64,000 bases of DNA from Megalobrama amblycephala (GCF_018812025.1 NC_063044.1:43119330-43183329), one strand, 5' to 3'. Shown: positions 10,665 through 22,012, counted from the stretch's first letter. The notes: generated by a model not told the origin, from the letters alone. Numbers and translations: made by a program.

Positions 10665-10988
10665 ATACTGTACAATAACCTGAATCTGAAAATTCAAGAA
10701 TCCAAGAAGAATGTGCCTACCCTTGTGTTGCATTTTAACTTCAGACAGAACTACAGTACATTTTTTTGTGAATGTGAAGTACATATTTTAGAACATAATG
10801 CAGAACTTGATTAATCATTGACTAAACCCTTTTTCAGCAGCTGTTGGGGACAAGTGCAGTCTGGATGGTTTAAAAGATGCAGATGTTCTGATCATCTGCC
10901 AATATACGCAGGTTTATATGGTGTTAAAATAGAGTAAAATCATTACACTTAAAGTCCCCCATAGTCAATCATTTTATTCCTTAAAAAT
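10665..10988. other. no gene seen
   Basis: AT-rich sequence between the host transposon and the duplicated block that follows. No coding or structural signal was recognised. Confidence 0.4.
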
Positions 10989-11037
10989 AATCTTTGATCA
11001 CCAAAATAACATATTTAAATGTTTTTTCTTTGTGGTG

Positions 11038-11074
<37 letters not shown>

Positions 11075-11537
11075 GCTTAAAATAGCTTGAATGACACTCC
11101 ACACCAATGTTTCATTTAGTATATGCAGAGCCATGAATATGCAAACTAGCCCTGCCTCACTCACTCACACCAGCTCAGAGATCCACTCAGTCAACTTTAC
11201 TGTAGCAAATGCTGCACAATGGCAAGTGGAAATTCTGGTTTAATTCATTCATTTATATTTGAACCAGAAGTTGATTTCAGAAGAAAAAGTGGAAGAGTTG
11301 ATTGTTGATTACCTGAAATAATTTTAAATAAAGAATATACACCAGAGTGATGGAGAAGACAAACTGTTGATAGTCTATAAGCTGGTCCTAACTTCTAAAT
11401 ACCAACATAACAAAGTCTCTCCTTTTTGTAAAAATCTTTAAAATAACAGTTTGTTTCAACATTCTCCTAATTCTGCCCCTTTCCAAGCATGATGGGAAGT
11501 GAAAGTTCTGTTTGATTGAGTCCTACATATGTTCCTC
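10989..11537. repeat. duplicated non-coding block, copy A
   Basis: It begins CTTTGATCACCAAAATAACA and ends near GTTTGATTGAGTCCTACATA. It is about 90% similar by eye to copy B at 12115-12362 plus 13707-13972. It contains a 33-base poly(A) at 11038-11070 that is short or absent in copy B. No coding capacity was seen. Confidence 0.7.
11038..11070 (+). repeat. poly(A) tract, 33 bp
   Basis: Uninterrupted A run. It lies inside copy A of the duplicated block, so it need not mark a retroposon tail. Confidence 0.95.
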
Positions 11538-11579
11538 GAGTGAAAAATATTTGATACTTGAGTAAAATATGTTATGTGG

Positions 11580-11692
11580 TTCTTGGTGTCTTTGTGCCTG
11601 AATGATGCAACATTTCTCTATTTTTTTTTTCTTTTCAAATTAACTGTATTTTTTAAGAAATGGTGCATCATTCAGACACAGACACCAAGAAT
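11580..11692. mobile_element. hairpin MITE
   Basis: TTCTTGGTGTCTTTGTGCCT near 11580 pairs with the reverse-complementary TCAGACACAGACACCAAGAA near 11692 around a T/A-rich loop. This is a fold-back element of about 113 bp without coding capacity. Confidence 0.6.
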
Positions 11693-11788
11693 CAGTATTT
11701 TAATCTCAGCAATGCTGAAATGCTCCATACTCCAAAGCATCCTGAGAGCCACCATAGTATAAAGGCTTGTTTGAGATGCATCAGCAGA

Positions 11789-11792
<4 letters not shown>

Positions 11793-11829
<37 letters not shown>
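11793..11829. repeat. (TA)n microsatellite
   Basis: Uninterrupted TA dinucleotide tract of about 37 bp. Confidence 0.95.
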
Positions 11830-11832
<3 letters not shown>

Positions 11833-11869
11833 TGTGAAAAAAACCTCTCTTCAGTTTGTGAACCAGCTT

Positions 11870-12105
11870 TTTTCATGCTGTCTTTATTGTAGAAAGACAA
11901 ATATTTCAAAATATAACATATCTGACAACTACAGACATTATTGTAACAAATACACATGCAATGATGCAATGTATCTAATGACATTAGATTTAATCTAATA
12001 AACCACTGCTTGGACAAGCATTTTGATTCTATGGCACACTTCAATATTATTTTTTTTAGAGCTACCAGCTCAGCAGAAAAATGAGACGGAAGTGGTTTGA
12101 TTAAC
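11870..12105. repeat. dispersed block, copy 1 (copy 2 at 17505-17758)
   Basis: It shares the blocks CAAAATATAACATATCT, ACAAATACACATGCAA and CTTGGACAAGCA with 17505-17758 in the same orientation. The copies are diverged by small indels. Non-coding. Confidence 0.65.
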
Positions 12106-12362
12106 TTAAAACTGATCTTTGATCACCAAAATAACATATTTAAATGCTTTTTTCCATTGTGAAAAAAATGTATATGCAGAGCCATGAATATGCAAACTAG
12201 CCCTGCCTTCACTCACTCACACCAGCTCAGAGTCAATGGCAAGTAGAAATTCTGATTTAATTCATTCATTTATATTTGAACCAGAAGTTGATTTCAGAAG
12301 AAAAAGTAGAAGAGTTGATTGTTGATTACCTGAAATAGTTTTAAATAAAGAATATATACACC

Positions 12363-13706
12363 TGTCATAGACACGCCAGGCTCTAACATCACCCAGACCA
12401 AAGAGTATAGAACACCAAGAGGCGACACTTCGATACTTTTTTGCTAACAGCCACTAGATGGCGCTCCGGTAGCGCGGCCGCCATTATGGGGTGAAAACAC
12501 TAACCGGCCCATAGAATCCTTCACATCTTACACACCCAAAAACGACGAATTTCACTGCCAAATCAGAAGCACAATAGAACAGTTTTTTAAATTAAGTCAC
12601 CAGTAAATTGTATGGCTCCTACAGTAAATGTTGTATTGCCTAATATATGTTTTATTACCATTTGTGGAACCAACCATTCATCCATCTGAGGTAACGTAGT
12701 TAGCCTGCTTTATTGAGTATTTCCATTTTATGCAACTTTACACATTTATTAATAGTAAATTAATAATTTTTAAATCATCATGTTTGCAGCAAACAATATA
12801 TTTCAGACCTAGTGGAGTAACAGTAATAACATAGGTCTGAATTGAAATAGCTGTATGTATCACACTACAAACATAAATGATCTTATAATACATGATGCAA
12901 TGCTGTGTCGTTATCACATAATTCACACTTTTGTTTTAACGGACATTAGACAACACTGCAAAATCAAGCTGATATATTTACATTGTCAAACATTCCCAAT
13001 TTTTCTGATGCATGTCCTTAATTTAATTTCATATGTTGGTAATAATTCAGTGTTTATAAGCCTTTTAAATAATTTTAACCAAAACTGACATGGGTTTCTG
13101 GAGAGCAAAGGTTAAAAAAATTAAATGATCACTAGTCTAGTGTTTGTATGTTATTCTGTATTGTCATAATTCAGGTTTTCGGGTAATTTCAGCTTTAATG
13201 TACATTTTATTTTAACAAAGCAGCTGATATTCCCATTGAAATCTATTGGACTGCCGCATGGTTTTCACCCCAAAATGGCGGAAATGCAGACTGTCGCTTC
13301 TTGTCAGTCTATATTCTTTGCCCAGACACAGCGCACGTCATCACCAGAGTTTTAATCACTCACACCTGCAACCCATTAGCATGTCATTAACAGCAGCACA
13401 AAAGGCACACGCACTCACACAGCCACTGTCCGGTCTCGTTTGCACATGGTCTTGCCAGCTTACCTCAAGGACTCCTTCGAAGAATACTTACCTGTCTCCA
13501 GAATGTTCCCAGTCTCCTCAGTGTCTTCTTGTCTTGTGTGAGCTCCAAGCTCCAGTCTGTGATCCGTCAACGTTTCCTGCAAGATAAAGACACGTATCGG
13601 TCCAGCATTCATATCAGCCATCACTTACCTGCACTCTGATCACCTCCTGGTTGTTCAATACCGTTACCTGCATTCCTCTGTCTCTGTCCCCTTCTGTACT
13701 GTAACA
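12363..13706 (+). mobile_element. solo LTR (TG...CA) carrying a nested insertion
   Basis: It starts TGTCATAGACACGCC, ends CTGTACTGTAACA, and is flanked by the perfect 5-bp duplication ACACC (12358-12362 and 13707-13711). Subtracting the nested element leaves an LTR of about 415 bp. There is no internal retroviral coding sequence, so this looks like a solo LTR left by LTR-LTR recombination. A Ty3/Gypsy-like origin is inference. Confidence 0.72.
12399..13320. mobile_element. DNA element nested in the solo LTR, 7-bp target duplication
   Basis: CCCAGAC occurs directly on both sides (12392-12398 and 13321-13327). The ends are imperfect inverted repeats: CAAAGAGTATAGA on the left and the reverse complement of TCTATATTCTTTG on the right. 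The inner arms share CCGCCAT...GGGGTGAAAAC. The 922-bp element is AT-rich and non-coding. A 7-bp duplication is unusual; the superfamily is not assigned. Confidence 0.65.
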
Positions 13707-13972
13707 ACACCAGAGTGATGGAGAAGTAAGACAAGCTGTTGATAGTCTATAAGCTGGTCCTAGCAGGTCAATTAGCAGATCCTCAACTCAAACACTTCAC
13801 CAAAATGGCAACCCCCAAAACACTAACATGAAAGAAACTTCTAAATACCAACATAACAAAGTCTCTCCTTTTTGTGAAAATCTTTATCAATTTGTTTCAA
13901 CATTCAACATCCTCCCAATTCAGCCCCTATCCAAGCATGATGGGAAGTGAAAGTTCTGTTTGATTGAGTCCT

Positions 13973-14822
13973 ATATATTTTTTTTTAATAGACTGAAACA
14001 TGTTCAGAAAACATAACCAGTTTAAGTTACAGCAAAGTGATTCAATTGATTTGGTTGAACATAGATATTTTACATAAATTTTTCCTTAATTGTAAAAAAA
14101 AAAGTATGTTATGTGGAACCACACATAACTTGATATGAGTTAAAGTATAATTTTTTGAGTGCATGGATGGGTTACTTGATTGAAAGATGTTATTTCAAAA
14201 TGGAAATCAAATAGTAACCATTTTAAGTAAATTTAACATGAAGCAATCACATTTGAACCAGAAACCTGATTCCCTGGTGTTGAATCAAAATAAATGGTTT
14301 AAATAAAAGGAAGAGCATCAAAAAATATTTTTTAAAAATATTTACATCTGAATCACTGAAGGAAAGAGAAACACAACTACAACTGACTTTACAACTGAAG
14401 CCACAGTCTTAGATGAAATCCATTGAAAAAATATTAAATCTCATTTATTACAAACCTGACTGATTTTATTTGTCATTTTTCTAGAGTTCTTTTTGAGTAT
14501 TAACAAAGGTTTAGATGTTGATGTTTATTGAAAAATATTTGGCCGACATTATGGTGATCAATGTTTCCTTTTGATGATTCTTGATCTTTTTCAAGTTAGT
14601 TTGTGGTCTTTGTAACAGTGTTTACCAAAGCACATCATTTTTGCAAAGAAGCCAGAAACAAAGATGATCAAATATTTTTTCTTCTTCATCATCTTAAAGG
14701 AAAATGATTGACTAATATCACTGATCAAAAGTGGTTACTTGTTATTAATAGATTATTACCATCAATACTTTTTTTGCCACAGACACAAATTTAGATTTTT
14801 AAATATACTGAGAAAAAAGCGT
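13973..14822. other. no gene seen
   Basis: AT-rich sequence. A stretch near 14355-14420 resembles one near 31485-31530 (GAAAGAGAAACACAA, GCCACAG), so some of it is probably old repeat. No reading frame of note. Confidence 0.4.
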
Positions 14823-14987
14823 AGACACACCCACAGACAGCATGAATCTCAACAATGATGGCATGATTCATGTTGCAATGCATGATGGGAGTCATGAGTT
14901 GTATACTACTGTGGCTCCCAGCATGTATTGTGTCATGAATCATGTCACCTCTGTTGAGATTCATATGCTGATACTTGATGTGTGTCT
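14823..14987. mobile_element. palindromic MITE (AATCTCAACAATG family)
   Basis: The ends are AGACACAC and GTGTGTCT. The arms share CATGAATCTCAACA and its complement, with the centre near the CATGATGGGAG/CTCCCAGCATG motifs. It is related to the palindrome at 29317-29469 and the half-copy near 17393-17436. Confidence 0.7.
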
Positions 14988-15014
14988 AAATAATGCTTTT
15001 TTTTTTTCACATGG

Positions 15015-15228
15015 AAAAAACCTATATAAACATATATGTTTCAATATAGGTTTTGATATAGGTTTTTAATATATGTGACATATATAAAATTGGCCGTTTT
15101 CCTATATTATATGTACATATATGTATGTATATATATACATACACATATGTACACATATATATGTGCATACATATACCTATATAGGTACATATATGCACGT
15201 ATATATGCACCTATATGTTCACCTATAA
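15015..15228. repeat. low-complexity TATATG/CATATA-rich tract
   Basis: Degenerate alternating purine-pyrimidine sequence (ATATATGTACATA-type words), similar to 15896-16094 and 17301-17495. Frames in it encode only Tyr/Ile/His/Cys runs and are not genes. Confidence 0.8.
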
Positions 15229-15244
15229 TAGTAAAATTAAAATC

Positions 15245-15475
15245 CATAGCTGCTAAGCAACATAAATAAAAGTCCAAAATGTAGAAATGTACATTATTTA
15301 TTTACTCAAGATCAATCAAATAGTACAAAACAAAAAATATAGTACAAGAACAAAAATAAGACAAAAAACCTGCTAGGCAACATAAATAAAAGTCCAAAAT
15401 ATAGAAATGTACATTATGTATTTACAAGAACAATCAAATAGTACAAGAACATAAATAAGACAAAAAACTGAACAG
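15245..15475. repeat. two tandem copies of a ~120-bp unit
   Basis: Both halves contain GCAACATAAATAAAAGTCCA, TAGAAATGTACATTAT and AATCAAATAGTACAA. The second copy has minor indels. Confidence 0.75.
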
Positions 15476-15895
15476 AAAAAAAAAAATTATCTTGGATGTG
15501 TATGAGCTGTGATGTGAATCTGGAAGTGACTTGAAATTGAAAAAAAAGTTTGACAAAATAAAAATTAAAAACCATTTTGTTATACATTTCCTTCTTTTCC
15601 ACTATCTTCATACAAGAAAGAATTGACCTTGTAAATGTTTCTGGAAAACGTGTAGATATCATAGTTAATATATCATGTTAATATATTGCCATAGTTAAAT
15701 TCCATAACATGCCAATTACATGTGATACCAATTTCACGTGTTCGCACATACATAAGTTCTTGCATAATTTTTTTCGTTAATTCTTAGTTTTTGCCTTGAT
15801 AATAGAAAATATGAGCTAGGCATCATGTATGACAGTCAAAAATGAGATATGAGCTACAAAATGACCAGATCCTGCCATTAGCTATATAGAAGACA
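15476..15895. other. no gene seen
   Basis: AT-rich sequence without recognisable coding or structural signals. Confidence 0.4.
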
Positions 15896-16094
15896 TATCT
15901 TGTATGTATAGGGCTTATATGTGGATATGAAGAAGCAATACAGGAGACCTATATTTCCTGTATATGCACATAAATGCACCTCAATTTTGCCTATATGTGG
16001 CATATATACGCATATATGCAGTACATATACGGCATATATGCAGCATATATGCAGTATATATGCAGCATATATGCAGCATATATATTATCATATA
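15896..16094. repeat. low-complexity TATATGCAGCA tract, left of Tc1
   Basis: Repeats of the CATATATGCAG type. The Tc1 element is inserted at a TA within this tract, and the same words resume after it at 17301. Confidence 0.8.
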
Positions 16095-17300
16095 CACTCA
16101 CCTAAAGGATTATTAGGAACACCTGTTCAATTTCTCATTAATGCAATTATCTAATCAACCAATCACATGGCAGTTGCTTCAATGCATTTAGGGGTGTGGT
16201 CCTGGTCAAGACAATCTCCTGAACTCCAAACTGAATGACAAACAGAATGGGAAAGAAAGGTGATTTAAGCAATTTTGAGCATGGCATGGTTGTTGGTGCC
16301 AGACGGGCCGGTCTGAGTATTTCACAATCTGCTCAGTTACTGGGATTTTCACGCACAACCATTTCTAGGGTTTACAAAGAATGGTGTGAAAAGGGAAAAA
16401 CATCCAGTATGCAGCAGTCCTGTGGGCGAAAATGCCTTGTTGATGCGAGAGGTCAGAGGAGAATAGGCCGACTGATTCAAGCTGATAGAAGAGCAACTTT
16501 GACTGAAATAACATGCAGCAAAGCATTTGTGAAGCCACAACACGCACAGCCTTGAGGCGGATGGGCTACAACGGCAGAAGACCCCACCGGGTACCACTCA
16601 TCTCCACTACAAATAGGAAAAAGAGGCTACAATTTGCACGAGCTCACCAAAATTGGACAGTTGAAGACTGGAAAAATTTTGCCTGGTCTGATGAGTCTCG
16701 ATTTCTGTTGAGACATTCAGATGGTAGAGTCAGAATTTGGCGTAAACAGAATGAGAACATGGATCCATCATGCCTTGTTACCACTGTGCAGGCTGGTGGT
16801 GGTGGTGTAATGGTGTGGGGGATGTTTTCTTGGCACACTTTAGGCCCCTTAGTGCCAATTGGGCATCGTTTAAATGCCACGGCCTACCTGAGCATTGTTT
16901 CTGACCATGTCCATCCCTTTATGACCACCATGTACCCATCCTCTGATGGCTACTTCCAGCTAGATCATGCACCATGTCACAAAGCTCGAATCATTTCAAA
17001 TTGGTTTCTTGAACATGACAATGAGTTCACTGTACTAAAATGGCCCCCACAGTCACCAGATCTCAACCCAATAGAGCATCTTTGGGATGTGGTGGAACGG
17101 GAGCTTCATGCCCTGGATGTGCATCCCACAAATCTCCATCAACTGCAAGATGCTATCCTATCAATATGGGCCAACATTTCTAAAGAATGCTTTCAGCACC
17201 TTGTTGAATCAATGCCATGTAGAATTAAGGCAGTTCTGAAGGCGAAAGGGGGTCAAACACAGTATTAGTATGGTGTTCCTAATAATCCTTTAGGTGAGTG
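16095..17300 (+). mobile_element. Tc1-type transposon, complete ends
   Basis: The perfect terminal inverted repeat begins CACTCACCTAAAGGATTATT and mirrors the right end. The 1206-bp element is flanked by TA dinucleotides (16093-16094 and 17301-17302), the standard Tc1/mariner target. It carries one transposase gene broken by a single small deletion. Confidence 0.95.
16235..17268 (+). pseudogene. Tc1 transposase, one frameshift
   Basis: The N-terminal part (16235-16511) starts MTNRMGKKGDLSNFEHG and carries a paired-like helix-turn-helix (SISQSAQLLGFSRTTISRVY). The reading frame then changes near 16512 through a small deletion and continues to the stop at 17266-17268. The catalytic domain has WSDESRF (first D), FQLDHAPCH (second D) and SPDLNPIEHLWD (E). 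I count 36 residues between the second D and the E, a DD36E-type spacing rather than DD34E. DNA-binding and catalytic residues are otherwise present, so this is a recently inactivated copy. A sequencing error at one site is an alternative explanation. Confidence 0.9.
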
Positions 17301-17495
17301 TATGTGCATATATGCAGCATATATGTGCATATACACTGCATATAGGTTTCATATATGCGCATATATCCACATATAAGTTCTTTCCATGTGGGCAGACACA
17401 TGACAGCATATGAATCTCAACAATGGTGAAATGCCTCATACATATATATGTATATGCCTCATACATACACACACACACACACACATATATATATT
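17301..17495. repeat. low-complexity tract right of Tc1, with MITE half-copy and microsatellite
   Basis: The CATATATGCAG words continue from the left of Tc1. Bases 17393-17436 hold a half-copy of the AATCTCAACAATGGTGA MITE family, and 17466-17484 is a (CA)n tract. Confidence 0.75.
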
Positions 17496-17504
17496 CCTCT
17501 TGGA

Positions 17505-17758
17505 AAAGTTGTGAAAAACCTTTTGTAAAGGCAACTATTGTAAAAAGAGAAATACAAGGACAAAATGAAATGTTGCAAAATATAACATATCTAATAACTA
17601 CATGACATTATTGTCACAAATACACATGCAACGTATCTTCAATCTAATAAACCAGTGCTTGGACAAGCACTTTGATTCTACGGCACACTTCAGTGTTATT
17701 TTTTTAGAGCTACCAGTTCAGCAGTTTGGGCAGAAAAATGAGAAGGAAGTGGTTCTGC
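17505..17758. repeat. dispersed block, copy 2 (copy 1 at 11870-12105)
   Basis: Same orientation and order of shared words as copy 1 (ATATAACATATCT, AATACACATGCAA, CTTGGACAAGCA). Non-coding. Confidence 0.65.
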
Positions 17759-19359
17759 TTTCAGGGTTTAATTAAGAGTCACATAGCCTACTTCAGCAAT
17801 AGCCTACTTCATTTTTCCTTGTATTGGGGTTACATATTGCAGAACCATATAAACAGAGAAGCATTTTCCAGATCAGGTCATGAATTGCAGACCCGTTCTA
17901 TGGCAGCAGCAGTCTGATTCAAATTTTGGTTTGCCATTTCCAGACCTCATCTTTTCTGTGCCACTTAAACTCGGGACATCCCTTTTTTGTTCACACTGTG
18001 GTCTTCACCACAGTGTGTCTTTGCAGTGGCTTTACAAAGTGTCAGTTTTCTGCATGACTTGACAGAAACGTCCCCTGTCTGAGTTAGTTCTTTAAAATCA
18101 TTTGAGAATGTCTTAATGTTGTATTCTTGAGGGAAGGTCATTCACATACAGAAAGTTTCATTATGCTAGTTTAACTGAAGATCTATACCATATAATGACA
18201 GGAAAACATCTCTCTACCCCTCGACTCTGAGAAAGAAGGAACTGCTTCTAAGAAAGACAAGAGTGTAGCGTACACATGTAATGCTCTGTGCTGCATGACG
18301 ACACTTTCAACTCTTATCAGCTAAGATTTGCATATAGCACACAGTAATTTTTCACTAGCACTAATTGTTTCTAGTCATGCAAGCACATACATTACATAAT
18401 GTAATATTCATTTCCAATACACTTTTCATATAGCAGCATCTGTAAAGTCAGATCAGTAATATTGCAACTAAGCAAGCCAGAGACAACAGTGGCAAGGAAC
18501 CCAAACTCCATCAGGTGACAGAGTAGAGAAAAAAAAAAATCTATGTGAGAAACAAGGCTCAGTCAGTGGCCAGTTCGCCTCTGGGAACACGGTGTCATTA
18601 TGATTCAGGCTGCATCACAAGTCAGAGTTCAGACTGGGATCGGGATTCATCCAGTTTCTTTTGCTAGAAGATCAATAATGCCGGTATGGAGCTGAGGCTG
18701 GCCTTTGGGTCTGTGCAGAGTCCAGTCAGGTTCTTGGGGTCTCTGCTGAGGACCTGTGCTGATGGCTGGCGTGTCGACAAGGCTTTTACAGGGGACTGTC
18801 TAGAAGACACAGGTTTTACTGACATTAAGGGCTGCGTTGTGGTTGTGTCTAGGAGCAGGTCTACATCAGAACTGGATATGAACCAGATCCTGACTTAGGT
18901 AATCTCAGGATAAGGATGAGACAGTCAGATTAAAATAGGCTTAAAAGCTGCTTTTCCAATGAAATTACCAGGAATTATTTGTCCCAGGAACTTTTATCCC
19001 CACAGTTGCTGTCTGCGTTTCTATTGCGATCTAAAGTACCGTGAACTCAACCTATTAGCATGTCCAGCTTTGGAAAAGTACTACCTAGTGAGCAAGTGCT
19101 TTCTGAGGGGGAAATTTTTACCTGGAACTTCATTTAGACCCTGGTTCCTGCGATCAAAACACACAGAGTACCACTCCAAAGTCATTAGTTTATGGGGAAA
19201 GTTCCTGCGGTGGAAACGTGGCTATAGATGCCATTCCTCTTATAAAAGTACATTGGGTATTATAGGAAGTGTTCTTGATTCCCGTAAACCTAATTTATGC
19301 ATCCTAACAAAAATTTTTAACTGATTTGAATAATAGAAATTGATAGTGTGTTATGTGTA
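17759..19359. other. unassigned non-coding stretch
   Basis: No convincing exon. CACACTGTGGT and ACCACAGTGTG (about 17992-18016) form a short hairpin. The sequences around 18580-18900 and 18950-19260 have the feel of diverged dispersed repeats (the latter with internally mirrored CCAGGAA/TTCCTG words), but I cannot name them. Confidence 0.35.
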
Positions 19360-19740
19360 AACAATGTGTTTTTAGTCTAGATTTAAACTAGCAAACTGTG
19401 TCTGCTCCCCAAACTAGGCTAGGAAGAATATTCCAGACTTTTGGTGCTAAATAGGAGAAGGATCTACCATCTGCGGTTGATTTTGATATTCTAGGTATTA
19501 TCAATTCTGAGATCGCAATAGACGTGAAGGACTATAATGCATTAAGAGTTCGCTCAGGTACTGGGGAGCTAAACCATTTAGTGCTTTGTAAGTAATTAAC
19601 AAGATTTTAAAATCTATATGATGTTTAACAGGAAGCCAATGCAGTGTTGATATATTTTGTCAGTGCACAAAGAAATATATAGCTGAGTATCATCAGCGTA
19701 ACAGTGAAAACTAACGCCATGCTTCCTCCAAGTAACACAG
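19360..19740 (-). mobile_element. high-copy teleost repeat with a LINE-like RT box on the minus strand
   Basis: The plus strand resembles a dispersed fish repeat I know by sight (GATTTTGATATTCTAGGTAT, GAAGGACTATAATG). Near 19680-19735 the minus strand reads HGVSFHCYADDTQLYIS, the catalytic YADD box of a non-LTR reverse transcriptase. Only this short stretch is readable, so it is a remnant. L2/CR1-like affinity is inference. Confidence 0.45.
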
Positions 19741-19790
19741 ATCTTCTCAAACACTGAGGAAAGTTTGTGTTTTTGTCTTTGTGTCTGTAG

Positions 19791-19907
19791 AGTTTGTCGT
19801 CTGTCTCTCTCTCTGGATCTACAGACGGTTTCACTGTCAGTTCTCATCTGTCTTTTGATGATGTAGTGAAATGTGTGTCTCAACTCAGAGACAAACAGAT
19901 ATCTGGA
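19791..19907 (+). pseudogene. finTRIM-like exon fragment
   Basis: One frame reads SLSSVSLSGSTDGFTVSSHL then SFDDVVKCVSQLRDK, resembling the linker before the B30.2 domain in fish TRIM (finTRIM) genes. It is preceded by TCTGTAG, so a TAG would lie in frame or an acceptor could lie there. Nothing of the RING, B-box or B30.2 domains is visible nearby. I treat it as an isolated fragment. Confidence 0.4.
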
Positions 19908-20037
19908 AGAGGCATTCAGTTATATTCGTTTATCAAATATAAGTAGGTTTAAATTCTTCTTGAAGGAAGAATTAAACTGCAGATGTGTTTTGTGTCCACA
20001 GTAAAAACCGTTCAGGTCATTCTGACTCATGAATATC

Positions 20038-22012
20038 CAACCCTGTATCACATGAAATACGTTCTGAGGAAACTATTTTGCAAATCGCAATTACGTTACA
20101 TGCCAACATATAAGCAGTGCTATTACGTTGGTCCTTAACCTAATATAAGCAGTGCTATTACGTTGGTCCTTAACCTAATAAAGCCAATTTATTGCAGTGC
20201 TATTACGTTTGTCCTGAACATAATACATCCAAAGCAGGTTTCTTTTCACACGTAGCAGCTAATGCTGTTCATTTTGTTTTAATTATTTACTCCCTTTTTT
20301 CTGATCGGGCTACAAAATATTATTTATGCCAGGGGGAGTCAAATGGCGGCACTCAGATAATTTTTTATCTGGCCCTCCAACTGGTTTTTGATGTTTAAAA
20401 CCGCTCGCAATCTGATATCAAAGTCCCCGCAAAGGTTTAGCGTTTTCAGCATTGAGTTTAACGTTGTTGCAAAGATTTTTCTGATCTCGCCAGAATAATG
20501 TGAAACTGCTACGTTTTGGTTGCTATGAACAATATTTTATTTTCTGCATCAAAATAAGGTTTGATTACATTTTAAGCAAAAAATATATATTATTTATTTT
20601 CATAATATTCATTCAGTGAATGTACATAATCACTCGCTTGCGCGTTGTTGCAAAGATTTATCTGATGTCGCCAGAATAATGTGAAACTGCTACGTTTTGG
20701 TTGCTATGAACAATATTTTGAGTTAGTTTCTGCATAAAAATAAGGTTTGATTACATTTTTAGCGAGAAATATATATTCTATTTTCATAATATTCACTCAG
20801 TGAATGTCAACCCGTTCTCACTCCTGACCGTTCTCACGCTGAAGAAGTCTCCTTCAGAACACATCGCGATATTTGGCATCAGTTCGCGTGTGCTGGATGT
20901 TGGTAAGTAGTCGTAAATACGCTGTTCTAATGTTTGATATAATGTCTTTTCTGTTTGCAGATATTAATCAGATTAACGTTAGCTCCCTCATGTTCAGTCA
21001 CTGCATTATATCTGTCACCTCCGCTAAGGTTTTGCTTTTCATTGTTTTCTATATTAAATACTAAACTAGGGTGATTAAACACTGTCACGTGACGTGCAAT
21101 ATATTGCACAATATATATAACATATTCATATCAGGTTCAAAGTAGTACAAGTGTAGTTTCAAAATGGTATTTGTTGTAGAAGCACGGTAAAAAACAACAC
21201 TTACCATGCTTTTTACCACAGTATTGGTAGTTTTAATGTGATTTTTGTTGTAAATACAGAGTAACCACAACACTTATCATGCTTTTAATGCCTAATAATG
21301 TTAAATCCAAAAACTGTAAGGTCAGTAAGAACTTCTTTCCTATATATATTTATATATAAACCTATATATTATAAATAATGATATTTTCTTTTCTCTTGTT
21401 TTAGCTGAAAAGACAAAAAGGGCCTTTCGGAAATGGATGAAGGAGACAGAAAGCTGCAAAGGCAAATAATTGCAATGGTATGTATGTGTTGCTTTTAACC
21501 CTTTATCAAACATTTTATCAAGCATTTGTTAAATAGTCTCACAGTAAATTAAAATTAAAGTCAAATCCTGTACATATTTATCACCTTATTTGTAAATCAG
21601 TTGTGCCCCTTCTTGGACAGTTGGACGTCCCACACATAAAAGTTTATATTAATTCCATTGAATTCTTTAAAATGATTACAGATTGGGCCCAAAATGTTCC
21701 AATGATACATGATGTCTCTCCGCACCTCATAACTACCTCTGTTTGCAAGAGTGGAAATTATCATTTGACTTGTCACATGACATCAGATATTCAATTATTT
21801 TGTCATGATCATTTACACTGCTGATAATGTCCTGCTTGCATGTGAAACATGTTATTTATTTATTTTTATTTTTTATTTTTTAAAATATGAATATAGCTTG
21901 CTATACTTTTAATCATGGAAATGCCCACACATCAGTGAACTTATTACATAAATGCATTTAACATTTAATTGTGCAACACTCTTTACAGAAGGAAATCCTA
22001 CGGTTATGTATG
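20038..22012 (+). repeat. left arm of the 8.5-kb inverted-repeat element
   Basis: Near-identical to the reverse complement of 26776-28570. It is longer because it carries extra tandem copies: a ~36-bp unit (CAGTGCTATTACGTTGGTCC) at 20113-20180 and a ~165-bp unit around 20480-20810 that the right arm has only once. Exon-like junctions occur here, for example ...CTGGATGTTG then GTAAGTAG at 20899, and TTTACAG at 21989. Confidence 0.85.

Larger units (their letters stand above)
12115..13972. repeat. duplicated non-coding block, copy B, split by a solo LTR
   Basis: 12115-12362 and 13707-13972 match successive parts of copy A (10989-11537). Between them lies an insertion whose removal restores collinearity with copy A. 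Copy B also has an extra stretch near 13765-13830 (CAGGTCAATTAGCAGATCC onward) not found in copy A. Confidence 0.7.

Noticed and set aside
11038..11070. 33-bp poly(A) as the tail of a processed retrocopy
   Set aside because: The surrounding block recurs without the long tail at 12115, and no coding sequence precedes it.
15022..15269. Tyr/Ile/His/Cys-rich frames on both strands
   Set aside because: They are produced by the TATATG/CATATA low-complexity tract.
20192..21824. Small frames with identical products in the mirror-image region 27007-28451
   Set aside because: They are the two arms of one inverted-repeat transposon. The repeated products reflect DNA duplication, not paralogous genes.
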